Shown here: one piece after another, positions 37,547-46,115 of the stretch
Layout of the letters: each line of letters starts with the position of its first letter
How positions within the stretch are numbered: position 1 is the stretch's first letter
Origin: Synechococcus sp. WH 7803
Lineage (GTDB): Bacteria > Cyanobacteriota > Cyanobacteriia > PCC-6307 > Cyanobiaceae
NCBI GenBank assembly: GCA_000063505.1
Contig: CT971583.1
Coordinates: 62,001 to 126,000 of the forward strand
Length of the DNA: 64,000 nucleotides
Direction: 5' to 3'
Program-made: the position numbers and the translations under genes
Notes under the pieces: model-generated
Seen by the model: the letters and a program-made list of their open reading frames with translations, nothing else
The model's database searches: none
What the model was told of the DNA's origin: nothing

Positions 37547-37930
37547 ATGTGTACATATTTCTCTCTAATATGATCCGCTCCTCAGCGGCACTATGGCCAT
37601 TCTCATTTTGATACACCACTGCCTGATTACTGGCATCTGAGGCATACGCCTCAGACAGCGCTTCGAGATCTCATCGCTAAGGGAATTGATCTAAATAAAG
37701 CTGAGCAGATGATTTACGATGTCTATAAAAATCCTCATATTAATCGATTTATGCCTTCAGATTATCGATTTATTTTTGCCGCAGATGGATGGGAGTGTGT
37801 GACGTTGCAGCCACTCGCTGAAATCCAGCTTTCTATGTTGAATCCAGATGATGCTCAGAAGATTCTCATGAATTATCCAAATGATAAAACTCTTTGTAGT
37901 TGGTATATGTTGATCATGAAAGCTCTTTGA
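37547..37930 (+). pseudogene. Small unknown gene interrupted by an in-frame TGA
   Basis: An ATG at 37547 has AAGG 7 bases upstream, a good ribosome binding site. The frame reads eight residues (MCTYFSLI), meets a TGA at 37571-37573 and then stays open in the same frame for 118 more residues to 37930. The distal part has a protein-like composition (SAPQRHYGHSHFDTPLPDYW and beyond), and a TGG-to-TGA change would explain the stop. A later ATG at 37709 could give a 73-residue fragment, but its ribosome binding site is poor. No family is recognised. The most likely reading is a decayed gene; recoding or a sequence error are alternatives. Confidence 0.55.
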
Positions 37931-37952
37931 ATTTAAGAATTCTTTTTTGTAG

Positions 37953-37978
37953 GCAAGAATGTTATCATTAATTCTTGC
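37953..37978. terminator. Inverted repeat between converging genes
   Basis: GCAAGAAT, a 10-base loop and ATTCTTGC form a perfect 8-bp stem in the gap between the TGA-interrupted gene (ending at 37930, plus) and the sulfotransferase gene (stop at 38017, minus). There is no clean T run after the stem on either strand. A weak bidirectional terminator is plausible. Confidence 0.33.
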
Positions 37979-38016
37979 AAGCAAAAAGGGTTTGGCATAT
38001 GCCGATAATAATGTTT

Positions 38017-38739
38017 TTAGTTTTTAATTGCTAGGCCTGTAAGTTGTTTTTGCAGGTTTTCGATTTGTTTAGAGAATCCCATCAGGTTTGCTTTCATTGA
38101 ATTTTCATCGACTGTTAGGCGAGATGCTTGATCAGGCTTGACTGCTCTTGCTGTAAGTTTAGCTTGTTCAATGCACTTTGATAAGATAATGGAATTGCTT
38201 AAGGACAAAGATGTGTTGGAACCCTTTTTAATGAATTGAAGCAAGCTATTAAATGCTGTTAAATTTGCATGATTTTTGTCAACAAGACCTTCAAAGCTGA
38301 TTATTAACAAGTGCGATGAATTGCCCTTAGCATCCTCTGCAATATTTATGCTTTCTTGATATAAATTAATTGAGCGTTCTAGCATTCGTGCGTGTGCTTC
38401 TTTCCGCTGAAATGGCGTTGTCGAGCAAAATCGTTTGTAATGGCTGCTAATTGCTGCAAGTGGTTCTCTGAATATTATGATCGTAGATGAATTGATGTCT
38501 TGGCTCTTTAATTGCTGTTTATTTATGAGATATTCTTGCTGGAAATGTGATTTGAGTGCAATATAGTCACTCCCTTTGGTGTAAACTCGCCGCGAATCAA
38601 AATATTGCTGAAGTATCGGCTTGTCTAATGGGTTTCCAGGGCATCCCTGTGTAGGCTTTTTTGTTGCTATTTCGATGAATGCGCGTACAAGATGATTTCC
38701 TGATCTCGGAAAGCTGTGTAATAAAAATGATTGGCTCAT
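38017..38739 (-). CDS. Sulfotransferase domain protein (Sulfotransfer_1 type)
   Basis: This 240-residue protein starts with the PAPS-binding motif FLLHSFPRSGNHLVRAFIE at residues 5-23. A second motif, IIIFREPLAAISSHYKR, lies near residues 85-101. Both are hallmark parts of P-loop sulfotransferases, and FPRSGNHLVR is close to the motif in enzymes that sulfate sugars or lipids. It is the last island gene before tRNA-Gly. Together with the genes at 33561 and 34399 it makes three sulfotransferase-like genes in 5.2 kb. The acceptor is unknown. Confidence 0.8.
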   Translation of the reverse strand: MSQSFLLHSFPRSGNHLVRAFIEIATKKPTQGCPGNPLDKPILQQYFDSRRVYTKGSDYIALKSHFQQEYLINKQQLKSQDINSSTIIIFREPLAAISSHYKRFCSTTPFQRKEAHARMLERSINLYQESINIAEDAKGNSSHLLIISFEGLVDKNHANLTAFNSLLQFIKKGSNTSLSLSNSIILSKCIEQAKLTARAVKPDQASRLTVDENSMKANLMGFSKQIENLQKQLTGLAIKN

Positions 38740-38860
38740 TTCAATGCTGTTTGTTTTGGCAGAGAGCTGATTTGTTTTTTTTGATTGCTTTTCCTCTGTT
38801 TAGCTGTGCTTGTCTGCGGCAGGACCAAAATTTGCATCAACAGTACCGGGGCTTGCGGTG

Positions 38861-38890
38861 TTGACCGATGGCGCCCTGGTAGTGCATGAT
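38861..38890 (+). promoter_or_regulatory. Likely sigma-70-type promoter of tRNA-Gly
   Basis: TTGACC at 38861-38866 and CATGAT at 38885-38890 are separated by 18 bases and lie 37 bases upstream of the tRNA 5' end. The -35 box matches the consensus at five of six positions and the -10 box at four of six. Confidence 0.42.
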
Positions 38891-38927
38891 TTCTTGGTCG
38901 TGAGGGACACATCCCAAGCGCCGACCT

Positions 38928-38999
38928 GCGGATGTAGCTCAGTGGTAGAGCATCTCCTTGCCAAGGAGAGGGTCGAGAGTTCGAATCTCTTCATCCGCT
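38928..38999 (+). tRNA. tRNA-Gly (anticodon GCC)
   Basis: This 72-base gene folds into a full cloverleaf. The acceptor stem pairs GCGGATG with CATCCGC. A D stem GCTC/GAGC and an anticodon stem TCTCC/GGAGA enclose the loop TTGCCAA. The T arm contains GTTCGAATC. The anticodon GCC is at 38960-38962 and reads GGC and GGU. CCA is not encoded. It marks the right end of the AT-rich island; no second copy of its 3' end was seen elsewhere in the window. Confidence 0.95.
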
Positions 39000-39008
39000 T
39001 GATCTGAT

Positions 39009-39464
39009 TCATTGCTTTCGCACCAGCAGCTGCTGTGGAGAGGCTTTTTGAAATCCCAGTTGCTGGTAGAAGCCGGCGCTATTGGTGGTCATGAGATAGA
39101 CCCGCTCCGCTTGGCGGATCGTCTTGGCGCTGAGCAGGGCCTCCACCACCCGCCGGCCCAGGCCTCGGCCTTGGAGGTCGCCGGCCACCACCACATCCCA
39201 GAGCACGGCCCGGTGGATGCCGTCGCTGGTGGCCCGCCCGAAGCCCACCAGGCGTTTGCCGCGCCAGAGGCTCACCACCACAGTGCTGCCCTTGAGCATG
39301 CGCTTGAGTTGGCCCTGGCTGCGGCTCTCTGCCCAGAAGGCGTGTTTGCGGAACAGCCGCTGCAGCTTGAGCAGGCCTCGGGTGGGCCGCAGGTCTGGTC
39401 CCAGGCCAAACAAGCGCAGCCCCGGTGCTCCGGGGGCATGTTCCACCAGGCGGTAGCGGGTCAT
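39009..39464 (-). CDS. GNAT family N-acetyltransferase
   Basis: This 151-residue protein has the GNAT core. The acetyl-CoA-binding motif A is WDVVVAGDLQGRGLGRRVV around residues 89-107, and the C-terminal NSAGFYQQLGFQKA strand and helix follow. The N-terminal part (about 1-45) is basic and Leu/Pro-rich. The substrate is unknown; GNAT proteins acetylate small amines, antibiotics or protein N-termini. Its stop lies 10 bases past the tRNA-Gly end on the opposite strand. High GC marks a return to core-like DNA after the island. Confidence 0.88.
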   Translation of the reverse strand: MTRYRLVEHAPGAPGLRLFGLGPDLRPTRGLLKLQRLFRKHAFWAESRSQGQLKRMLKGSTVVVSLWRGKRLVGFGRATSDGIHRAVLWDVVVAGDLQGRGLGRRVVEALLSAKTIRQAERVYLMTTNSAGFYQQLGFQKASPQQLLVRKQ

Positions 39465-39492
39465 GTCGCCATCCTCCTATCCCCTTGCACCC

Positions 39493-40401
39493 CTAGCCGC
39501 CCCGCCGCTCCAGCAGCGTGAACGGCTCGTAACCCACGGAGATGCCGAATTCTTCGGCGAATTCCAGCACCCGGCACCAGGCGCGATCGCCGGCCTCTGA
39601 GGGCCGCACGATGCCGGTGAGGATCACCGGTGCGTTGCCGGTTTGCAGGGTCATCGTGAACAGGGGCCAACCCACCGACGCCTGCACGCTGTCGTCTCGG
39701 TAGGTGGGAGCCACATCCAACGATCCGATCAGGATTCGCCGCTGGTTGGCATCCCAGGCGGGGGGGATCCCGTAGCGCTCCAGCAGATCAGCGGCCAGCG
39801 CCCAGGAGCGGCCTTCGCTGTCGATCGCGACGTCCAGCGCTTCGCCGCGGGCTTCGATCGTGGTCTCGCCCTTGAAGATGAGGCGGTCAGTGCTGGGGCT
39901 GTGCGTCTGGCTTGTGCCGCCAGCCATCAGCTCCCGGATTCTTTGCCTCAGCTGCTCACCACCATCGAGAGGGCCGTTCTTCTCCAGCTGCAGCAGATCC
40001 CAGCGCTCACCCGTGCCGCCCCACACCACCGGCCCGTAGTTGTCGTGCATCACGCGGCCATCTTTGTTGGAGGCGGCTTCCGCATGGGTCATCACCCGCT
40101 GGATCGTGATGTCTTCGGCGCTCCAGCCCCAGCTCGTGGCGATCGCAGCGGTTTCCGCGCAGAGGCTGTCGAGCTGCGCCGGAGTGGGCGGCAGCGTCCA
40201 GGGGTCGGGCTGGCCGCCCATGCAGGCGCAGGAGAGGGCCACGGCATTGCTGTTGCGCGCCCAGGTGTGGGCCGGCAGATCCACGCTGGTGGCATGCAGC
40301 CGGTGCACCCGGCCGTCGCCGCTGATGATCACGTGATAGTGGCCGGGCCGGATCCAGTCGTAGCCGGTGGCGGTCCAGTGCAGGTAGATCGTGGCGGCCA
40401 T
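39493..40401 (-). CDS. N-acetylmuramoyl-L-alanine amidase-like protein
   Basis: Taken from ATG 40401, this is a 302-residue protein (an earlier start at 40413 adds four residues). The N-terminal half resembles amidase_2/PGRP enzymes that cut the muramic acid-to-peptide bond: IYLHWTATGYDW near residue 5 gives the first zinc-binding His, and QRVMTHAEAA near 105 gives a second. A zinc-site residue comparable to the third ligand was not verified. The C-terminal half (about 170-302) looks like a separate domain of unknown type with AWDANQRRILIG. No signal peptide is visible. Confidence 0.7.
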   Translation of the reverse strand: MAATIYLHWTATGYDWIRPGHYHVIISGDGRVHRLHATSVDLPAHTWARNSNAVALSCACMGGQPDPWTLPPTPAQLDSLCAETAAIATSWGWSAEDITIQRVMTHAEAASNKDGRVMHDNYGPVVWGGTGERWDLLQLEKNGPLDGGEQLRQRIRELMAGGTSQTHSPSTDRLIFKGETTIEARGEALDVAIDSEGRSWALAADLLERYGIPPAWDANQRRILIGSLDVAPTYRDDSVQASVGWPLFTMTLQTGNAPVILTGIVRPSEAGDRAWCRVLEFAEEFGISVGYEPFTLLERRGG

Positions 40402-40512
40402 GAGCCTCGGCAAGCGAGTGGGTGTTCACTGCAGAGGTAACAACTGCCGCAGGCACTCGGCCACACCGATGCGGTTGAGGCATCGCTCGATGGTCCTAGT
40501 CAAAATGGGGCC

Positions 40513-40820
40513 ATGACGGTTCATGCCCAGCACCATTGGCAGCAGCGCTTTGCGGCCGACAGGCAGCGCCTGGAGCAGCGCCGTGCTGCGGGGCTCGACC
40601 AGGCGTGGGAGGCTGCGTCCCTGTGGCGGCAGCGCTGGCCTCAGGCTTTCGCGAGCATTCCGATCTGGATCTGTTGATTGAGGGCATGCCACCGGAGGCT
40701 TGGCTGGAGGCGGTGGCCCTGGCGGAGCGCCCTGGACCGCTCAGCGTTGATCTCAAGCGCGCCGAAGATCTGCCGCCTGATCTGCTGGCCCGTTTGCTGC
40801 GCCACAGCCAGGAGCTTTAA
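40513..40820 (+). pseudogene. Broken nucleotidyltransferase-like gene (MNT/antitoxin type)
   Basis: An ATG at 40513 opens a frame reading WEAASLWRQRWPQ, then soon stops. In another frame the sequence continues FREHSDLDLLIEGMPPEAWL and DLKRAEDLPPDLLARLLRHS to a TAA at 40820. Put together these are the start and end of a minimal nucleotidyltransferase, but the catalytic Gly-Ser (GSxxxG) segment expected between RWPQ and FREHSD is missing. A small deletion of roughly a dozen codons plus a frameshift near 40640 explains this. No HEPN-type toxin partner gene lies next to it. The remnant probably yields no active enzyme. Confidence 0.72.
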
Positions 40821-40878
40821 GGGAACAGAGCGCCCATGCTGAAATAACGCCGGTTCAGCAGTTGGCGGCAGGGCGGCA

Positions 40879-41820
40879 ATGACGCGCAAGGGCATCATCC
40901 TGGCGGGCGGCAGTGGCACCCGCCTGGCGCCGCTCACCACGGCGGTGAGCAAGCAGCTGATGCCGGTGTACGACAAGCCGATGATCCATTACCCCCTCAG
41001 CACCTTGATGCTGGCGGGGATCCGCGAGGTGCTGATCATCACCACCCCCCACGACCAGGCGGCGTTTCAGCGCCTGCTCGGCGACGGCAGTGCCTGGGGG
41101 ATGACCATCGCCTATGCCGTGCAGCCCAGCCCCGATGGCCTGGCCCAGGCTTTTCTCATCGGCGCCGACTTCTTGGATGGATCGCCGGCCGCGTTGGTGC
41201 TGGGCGACAACCTCTTCCACGGCCATGAATTGATCCCCCAGTTGCAGGCTGCTGCCTCCCGCGATCAGGGGGGCACGGTGTTCGCCTATCCCGTGCGTGA
41301 TCCGGAGCGTTACGGCGTGGTGGAGTTCGATGCCGAAGGCCGGGCCCTGAGCATCGAGGAGAAACCGGCCCAGCCCCGCAGCCGTTACGCCGTGACCGGT
41401 TTGTATTTCTACGACGCTTCGGTGGTGGAGAGGGCCCGTCAGGTGCGGCCCTCGGCCCGCGGGGAACTGGAGATCACCTGCCTCAACCAGATGTATCTCG
41501 ACGAGCAGCAGCTCACGGTGGAACTGATGGGGCGAGGCATGGCCTGGCTCGACACCGGCACCTTTGATTCCCTGCATGAGGCCGGGGCCTACATCCGCAC
41601 CCTCGAGCACCGCCAGGGGCTCAAGGTGGGCTGCCCAGAAGAGGTGGCCTGGCGCCAGGGTTGGATCAACCACGATCAACTCGAAAGCCTGGCCCAGCCC
41701 CTGCGCAAGAGCGGCTACGGCGCCTATCTGCTGCAAATGCTCAAGGAGAGTGGCGGCGAGCATGCCCTGCTCCAACGCAATCTGGAGGGGCAACCCCGGG
41801 AGCAGGCGCATGCCAGCTGA
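40879..41820 (+). CDS. rfbA: Glucose-1-phosphate thymidylyltransferase
   Basis: RfbA makes dTDP-glucose from glucose-1-phosphate and dTTP, the first step to dTDP-L-rhamnose. The protein has 313 residues. The nucleotidyl signature [16 protein letters not shown] is at the N-terminus, followed by [24 protein letters not shown] and [10 protein letters not shown]. Its stop overlaps the rfbC start by 11 bases. It heads an operon rfbA, rfbC, rfbD and a sugar transferase. rfbB, the second step, is at 46116-47177, beyond an RTX protease gene. Confidence 0.97.
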   Translation: MTRKGIILAGGSGTRLAPLTTAVSKQLMPVYDKPMIHYPLSTLMLAGIREVLIITTPHDQAAFQRLLGDGSAWGMTIAYAVQPSPDGLAQAFLIGADFLDGSPAALVLGDNLFHGHELIPQLQAAASRDQGGTVFAYPVRDPERYGVVEFDAEGRALSIEEKPAQPRSRYAVTGLYFYDASVVERARQVRPSARGELEITCLNQMYLDEQQLTVELMGRGMAWLDTGTFDSLHEAGAYIRTLEHRQGLKVGCPEEVAWRQGWINHDQLESLAQPLRKSGYGAYLLQMLKESGGEHALLQRNLEGQPREQAHAS

Positions 41821-42427
41821 AGCGCTCCACACCGCCGCCGGCCAATGCCTGCCGGGCCCTTTGCTGATTACCCCCCGGGTGTTTGCCGACGAGCGCGGCT
41901 TTTTCTACGAGAGCTGGAACGAGCGCCGCTTTCGCGCTGAGCTGATCGAGGCCGGTGTGCCCGCCGCCGAGGCGGAGGCGCTGGTCTTCCGCCAAGACAA
42001 CCATTCCCGCTCCAGCCGCGGGGTGTTGCGGGGCCTGCACTACCAGTTGCCCCCCGAACCCCAGGGCAAGCTGGTGCGCTGCAGCCTGGGTGCCATCTTT
42101 GATGTGGCCGTGGATCTGCGCCGGGCTTCGCCCACCTATGGGCAGTGGGTGGGCGCCGAGCTCAGCGCCGCAAACCATCAGCAGCTCTGGGTGCCGGTGG
42201 GCTTTGCCCATGGCTTCCTCACCCTCACGGATGTGGCGGAAGTGCAATACAAAGCCAGCGGCTTCTGGAACCGCGACTGCGAACGCTCCCTGCGCTGGGA
42301 TGATTCGGCCCTCGCAATCGCCTGGCCTTTGGAGCAAGCGGGTGTGTCCGAGCCGTTGCTGGCGCCCAAGGACGCCGACGCACCGCTGCTGGCCAGCTTG
42401 GACGCAGCCGCTGAGGTGTTTCCGTGA
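41810..42427 (+). CDS. rfbC: dTDP-4-dehydrorhamnose 3,5-epimerase
   Basis: RfbC epimerises C-3 and C-5 of the 4-keto sugar in the dTDP-rhamnose path. From ATG 41810 the protein has 205 residues. It shows the cupin pattern [30 protein letters not shown] with its key His and Arg residues, and [13 protein letters not shown]. It overlaps rfbA by 11 bases and rfbD by 4 bases (GTGA), so translation is coupled along the operon. A longer frame opens far upstream inside rfbA but is not conserved. Confidence 0.96.
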   Translation: MPAEALHTAAGQCLPGPLLITPRVFADERGFFYESWNERRFRAELIEAGVPAAEAEALVFRQDNHSRSSRGVLRGLHYQLPPEPQGKLVRCSLGAIFDVAVDLRRASPTYGQWVGAELSAANHQQLWVPVGFAHGFLTLTDVAEVQYKASGFWNRDCERSLRWDDSALAIAWPLEQAGVSEPLLAPKDADAPLLASLDAAAEVFP

Positions 42428-43311
42428 AGGTGCTGCTCACCGGCGCCGGCGGACAGCTGGGCCAGGCCTTGATCGCTGCCTGCCCCCCTGGCATTGAACT
42501 GATCGCTACTCGCCGCGCAGAACTCGATCTGGCCGATCCCCAGGCCTGTAGCGCCGCCGTGCACCACCACCGGCCGGCCTGGGTGCTCAATGCCGGTGCT
42601 TACACCGCTGTGGACAAGGCCGAGAGCGAACCGGCCCTGGCCCAGGCCGTGAATGCCGGCGCTCCCGCGGCCTTGGCCCAGGCCTTAGCGGAAACGGGTG
42701 GGCGCATGCTGCAGCTGAGCACGGATTTCGTGTTCAACGGCGCCCAGGGGCAGCCGTATCAGCCCGATCAGCCCCGCGATCCCCTCGGGGTGTACGGCAC
42801 CACCAAGGCCGCCGGTGAGCAGGCCGTGGCCGAGCAACTGGGCGCCCATGAGGGGGGGCGGGCCGCCATCCTGCGCACCAGCTGGGTGTACGGCGCGGTA
42901 GGCCGCAACTTCCTGCTCACCATGCTGCGCCTGCACCGCCGCAACGCCGAAGCGGGCCAGCCCCTGCGCGTGGTGGCCGATCAGGTGGGTTGCCCCACGG
43001 CCACCCCGGGCTTGGCCGCTGCCTGCTGGGCGCTGATCGCGCAGAACCTCAGCGGATGGCAGCACTGGAGTGATGCCGGTGCCGCCAGCTGGTACGACTT
43101 CGCGGTGGCCATTGGCGAGCTCGCTGTGGCCCGGGGTCTGATCCCCGCGGCGGCGGCGGTGCAGCCGATCACCACCGCGCAGTACCCCACACCGGCCCAA
43201 CGCCCCGCCTATTCCCTGCTGGCCTGCGCAGCCACCCGCGCCCAGCTGGGGTTGCCCGCCCGGCATTGGCGCCAGGCCCTAGCGGAGGTGATCGCCTGTG
43301 TGGATGCATGA
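42424..43311 (+). CDS. rfbD: dTDP-4-dehydrorhamnose reductase
   Basis: RfbD completes dTDP-L-rhamnose by reducing the 4-keto group with NAD(P)H. The protein has 295 residues and starts at GTG 42424, sharing GTGA with the rfbC stop. The nucleotide-binding TGAGGQLGQAL is near the N-terminus. Further landmarks are STDFVFNG and the SDR Tyr-Lys in PLGVYGTTKAAGEQAV. The final bases overlap the start of the sugar transferase gene. All rhamnose steps except rfbB are in this operon. Confidence 0.96.
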   Translation: MKVLLTGAGGQLGQALIAACPPGIELIATRRAELDLADPQACSAAVHHHRPAWVLNAGAYTAVDKAESEPALAQAVNAGAPAALAQALAETGGRMLQLSTDFVFNGAQGQPYQPDQPRDPLGVYGTTKAAGEQAVAEQLGAHEGGRAAILRTSWVYGAVGRNFLLTMLRLHRRNAEAGQPLRVVADQVGCPTATPGLAAACWALIAQNLSGWQHWSDAGAASWYDFAVAIGELAVARGLIPAAAAVQPITTAQYPTPAQRPAYSLLACAATRAQLGLPARHWRQALAEVIACVDA

Positions 43312-44653
43312 TCCGCGCACGCTGCTGCTGCGGGCCCTGCTGCTCGACTGGCTCGGTCAGGTTCTGATCCTGGCCCTGATCATTGCGATGCCGGCCTGGA
43401 CCGGTGTTGCCCTGGGTGGCGACAGCCTCCAGGGGCAGGGGCCCTGGTTGGTTTTCGTGCTGCTGCTCTATCCCTTGCTGGGCTGGTTGTTCGTCAGTTA
43501 CACCGTGCTGCGCTGGCGGCGGCTGGCTTTGCCCGTGCTGCTGCAGCGCCTGCTGATCACTGCGGTCGTCACCTTGGTGGTGGTGGCGATCGCCCGTTGG
43601 TTGATCAACCCCAGCGAGGCGGTGTGGCTGGTGTACCGGCGGGTGCAGCTGCTCTGGATCGGGGCGCTCACGCTCTGGGCCCTGGCGGTGCGCGTGGGGC
43701 TGCGCCGGGGGCTGTTGCTGCCTGAGGCGCCGCGCATGCTGCTGCTCGCCCAGCCCCAGGAGCTGGACACGGTGCTGGGGGCTTGGCGGCGGGTGCCCCA
43801 GCGCCAGCGTTTGCGCCCGGTGGAGGCCAAGACCCTGGCCCAGCAGCTCGATCAGACCGAGGAGCCGATCCTGGTGGCTCTCAGCCAGGCGGTGCGTCAG
43901 GACCCAGAGCTGCGCTCCTTGCGCGCCAGCCTGGAGATGCGCGATCCGCGCCAGGTGCGTGCCCTCTCGGTGCTGAGCCTGTTTGAGCAGCAGCAGGAGC
44001 GCTTGCCGCCGGTGCTCATGGCCGACACCGTGCTCGCCTACGACGATCTGCCCTGGGCAGCCACCTTCAGTGTGCAGGCCCAGCTCAAGCGCATGGCCGA
44101 TCTGCTGGTGGCAGCCGTGCTGTTGTTGCTCACCGCTCCCTTTGTGCTGCTGGCGGCACTGCTGATCTGGCTGGAAGACCGCGGCCCGGTGGTGTATGCC
44201 CAGCAGCGCAGCGGTTGGCTGGGCCGGCCCTTCACCGTCTACAAGTTGCGCACGATGACGGTGCAGCCGGCGAATGCCCCGGCCCGCTGGACCCAGCCGG
44301 GCGATCAACGCATCACAGCGGTGGGGGGCTGGTTGCGGCGGGTGCGGCTCGATGAACTGCCCCAGTTGCTCAATGTGCTCAATGGGGAGATGAGCCTGAT
44401 CGGCCCGCGCCCGGAGCGCCCGGAACTGGAGGAGGAATTGGAGCAGCGCATCCCCCATTACCGCAAACGTCACTGGATGCGACCGGGCTTGAGCGGTTGG
44501 GCCCAGGTGTGCGCGCCCTACGCCAGCAGCATCGAGGATTCCGATCTCAAGCTCTCCTACGACCTTTACTACCTGCGGCACTTCAGCACCTGGCTGGATC
44601 TGGTGATCCTGCTGCGCACCGTGAAAACCGTGCTCAAGGCCGGCGGCCGCTGA
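43298..44653 (+). CDS. Undecaprenyl-phosphate sugar phosphotransferase (WbaP-like)
   Basis: This is an initiating transferase that places the first sugar phosphate on the lipid carrier for polysaccharide synthesis. The 451-residue protein starts at GTG 43298, which has GGAGG 9 bases upstream; ATG 43304 is spaced too far. Several membrane helices fill the first 130 residues. The C-terminal bacterial-sugar-transferase domain (about 260-451) begins LKRMADLLVAAVLLLL, then shows GPVVYAQQRSGWLGRPFTVYK, the DELPQLLNVLNGEMSLIGPR block and MRPGLSGWAQV. It overlaps rfbD by 14 bases, so it likely initiates a rhamnose-containing glycan. Confidence 0.9.
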   Translation: MWMHDPRTLLLRALLLDWLGQVLILALIIAMPAWTGVALGGDSLQGQGPWLVFVLLLYPLLGWLFVSYTVLRWRRLALPVLLQRLLITAVVTLVVVAIARWLINPSEAVWLVYRRVQLLWIGALTLWALAVRVGLRRGLLLPEAPRMLLLAQPQELDTVLGAWRRVPQRQRLRPVEAKTLAQQLDQTEEPILVALSQAVRQDPELRSLRASLEMRDPRQVRALSVLSLFEQQQERLPPVLMADTVLAYDDLPWAATFSVQAQLKRMADLLVAAVLLLLTAPFVLLAALLIWLEDRGPVVYAQQRSGWLGRPFTVYKLRTMTVQPANAPARWTQPGDQRITAVGGWLRRVRLDELPQLLNVLNGEMSLIGPRPERPELEEELEQRIPHYRKRHWMRPGLSGWAQVCAPYASSIEDSDLKLSYDLYYLRHFSTWLDLVILLRTVKTVLKAGGR

Positions 44654-44765
44654 GCGCTCATCGCTCAGCTCTCAGCCAGCACTCAGACGCTGTTCACAGT
44701 TCAGACACATCCCTTTGGGCTGATCTCGGTACCTTTGGTCTGCTGTTGCCAGCTGTTGATTTCCC

Positions 44766-46073
44766 ATGTGCATGCTCTGCAACCAGGCCCGGTCGCAGCG
44801 CTTTGCGGCGGGCACGGGCGGTGACGGCACACCGGTGTATTCCTTATCCATCGCCCCCGAGGGGCTGATCGACAACAGCAACGCCGCTTACACCGAGCGG
44901 GCCATAGCCACCGACGGGGTGCTCGATTACTACCTGCACACCCCGGGCGGCGCCGTCACCGTGGCTGGCGGCGGCTTCGGGGAGCAGACGATCGAATCGG
45001 TGGGAATTTCTGCGGCCGACCAGGACTATTTCCGCTCAGTGGTGGAGCGCCTCGACGCAGTGATTGATCTGGATTTCCGTGAATCCAGCACGGCTGCTGG
45101 TGGGGATGTGGATCTCTTCTACGACATGGAGATCGACCTTGGCGGCAGCGGTAACACCCTGGGTCTGGCCACCACTTCCGGCCGTGGTGGTTGGGAGCTG
45201 TTTGTGAACTACCCCGAGGTGGAGTTCGACGAGAACTACCGTCGCTACGTGCTGATCCACGAGCTCGGCCACGCCCTGGGCCTCGAGCATCCTTTCGAGG
45301 ATGGTGATGGCGACACCGTGAATGGCACCACCGATCCCTGGGCCAGTGCCTTCCCGGAAGACACGGTGATGGCCTACCGCAATCCTCAGAGTGATAACTG
45401 GCCCGAGTTTTTCACCGAGAATGATCTCAACGCCTTGATCGAACTTTGGGGAGAAGAAGTGGCGTTTGTGCCACCAAGTCTCGTCGTTGAGCAACCAGAT
45501 CTCAAGGATGTGTCCCTGAGGCTTTTTGGCGCAGAAAGTGATTTGATTGCTGGAACTGATGCAGTGGATTGGATCAATGGCAGTCGGGGTTCAGATCGAA
45601 TCAGTGGTGCCGCTGGAGATGATTTTCTGCGGGGTGGTAAAGATGATGATGTTCTCAATGGAAACAGAGGGGACGATTGGATTTTTGGGGACCTTGGTGA
45701 CGACACCGTGCGTGGTGGTAAAGGTGATGACGTGGTGAATGGCAATGTCGGCAATGACCGCATCTACGGTGATTTAGGCAATGACCAACTTCGTGGCGGT
45801 CAAGGTGATGACTGGATTGATGGTGGTGATGGCAATGACCAGATCTGGGGAGATCGAGGAGCCGATTTAATCCGCCTGTCTGCCGGTAGCGATTTGGTTT
45901 GGGACTTTTCCTACGCTGATGGTGATCGCCTGCAATTGGCGAACGAACGCACCTACACCCTCGGTTCTGCTGGTGGAAATTTGCAAATTTTTACCGACAT
46001 TGGAACCACCACACTCGTCGGAGTCGGCCTTGCGGATTTCAAGGCGGATTGGTTCGAATCCGCCTTGGTCTAG
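44766..46073 (+). CDS. RTX-tailed metzincin (serralysin-like) metalloprotease
   Basis: This 435-residue protein combines a metzincin zinc protease with an RTX tail. HELGHALGLEHP at 165-176 is the HExxHxxGxxH zinc site, and Met202 in TVMAYRN is the Met-turn. Residues about 275-370 hold GGxGxDxxx-type calcium-binding nonapeptides. There is no N-terminal signal peptide, which fits C-terminal type I secretion; the secretion genes are not in the window. The C-terminal 65 residues, with DFSYADGDRLQL and GTTTLVGVGLADF, match those of the large RTX protein at 49813. The gene stands between the rfbACD operon and rfbB. It likely acts outside the cell. Confidence 0.88.
   Translation: MCMLCNQARSQRFAAGTGGDGTPVYSLSIAPEGLIDNSNAAYTERAIATDGVLDYYLHTPGGAVTVAGGGFGEQTIESVGISAADQDYFRSVVERLDAVIDLDFRESSTAAGGDVDLFYDMEIDLGGSGNTLGLATTSGRGGWELFVNYPEVEFDENYRRYVLIHELGHALGLEHPFEDGDGDTVNGTTDPWASAFPEDTVMAYRNPQSDNWPEFFTENDLNALIELWGEEVAFVPPSLVVEQPDLKDVSLRLFGAESDLIAGTDAVDWINGSRGSDRISGAAGDDFLRGGKDDDVLNGNRGDDWIFGDLGDDTVRGGKGDDVVNGNVGNDRIYGDLGNDQLRGGQGDDWIDGGDGNDQIWGDRGADLIRLSAGSDLVWDFSYADGDRLQLANERTYTLGSAGGNLQIFTDIGTTTLVGVGLADFKADWFESALV
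45582..45875 (+). repeat. RTX nonapeptide repeat block of the protease
   Basis: About ten calcium-binding units of the GGxGxDxLx type (examples GAAGDDFLRGG, GDGNDQIWG) follow one another in the protease C-terminus. They encode a parallel beta-roll that folds with calcium after export. Confidence 0.85.
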
Positions 46074-46115
46074 TTCCGCTCGCTGATTAAGCTTCACTGG
46101 TCTTGAGAGCTTCCA

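Noticed and set aside
37571-37573. In-frame TGA as selenocysteine
   Set aside because: No SECIS-like hairpin was seen and this group of cyanobacteria is not known to use selenocysteine; a nonsense change is simpler.
38978-38999. tRNA 3' end as an attachment site with a second copy at the island's left end
   Set aside because: No matching copy was seen near 29.8 kb or 27.1 kb and no integrase gene is present.
38800-39012. Small ORFs on both strands over the tRNA-Gly, one beginning MSAAGPKF and one beginning MNQIKRMKRF
   Set aside because: They are translations of the tRNA and its leader, a common false gene pattern.
43169-44581. A 470-residue frame opposite the sugar transferase
   Set aside because: Gln/His-rich antisense reading with no family resemblance.
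45582-45875. Repeated DNA units as a CRISPR array
   Set aside because: The units encode RTX nonapeptides in one open frame and lack spacer structure.
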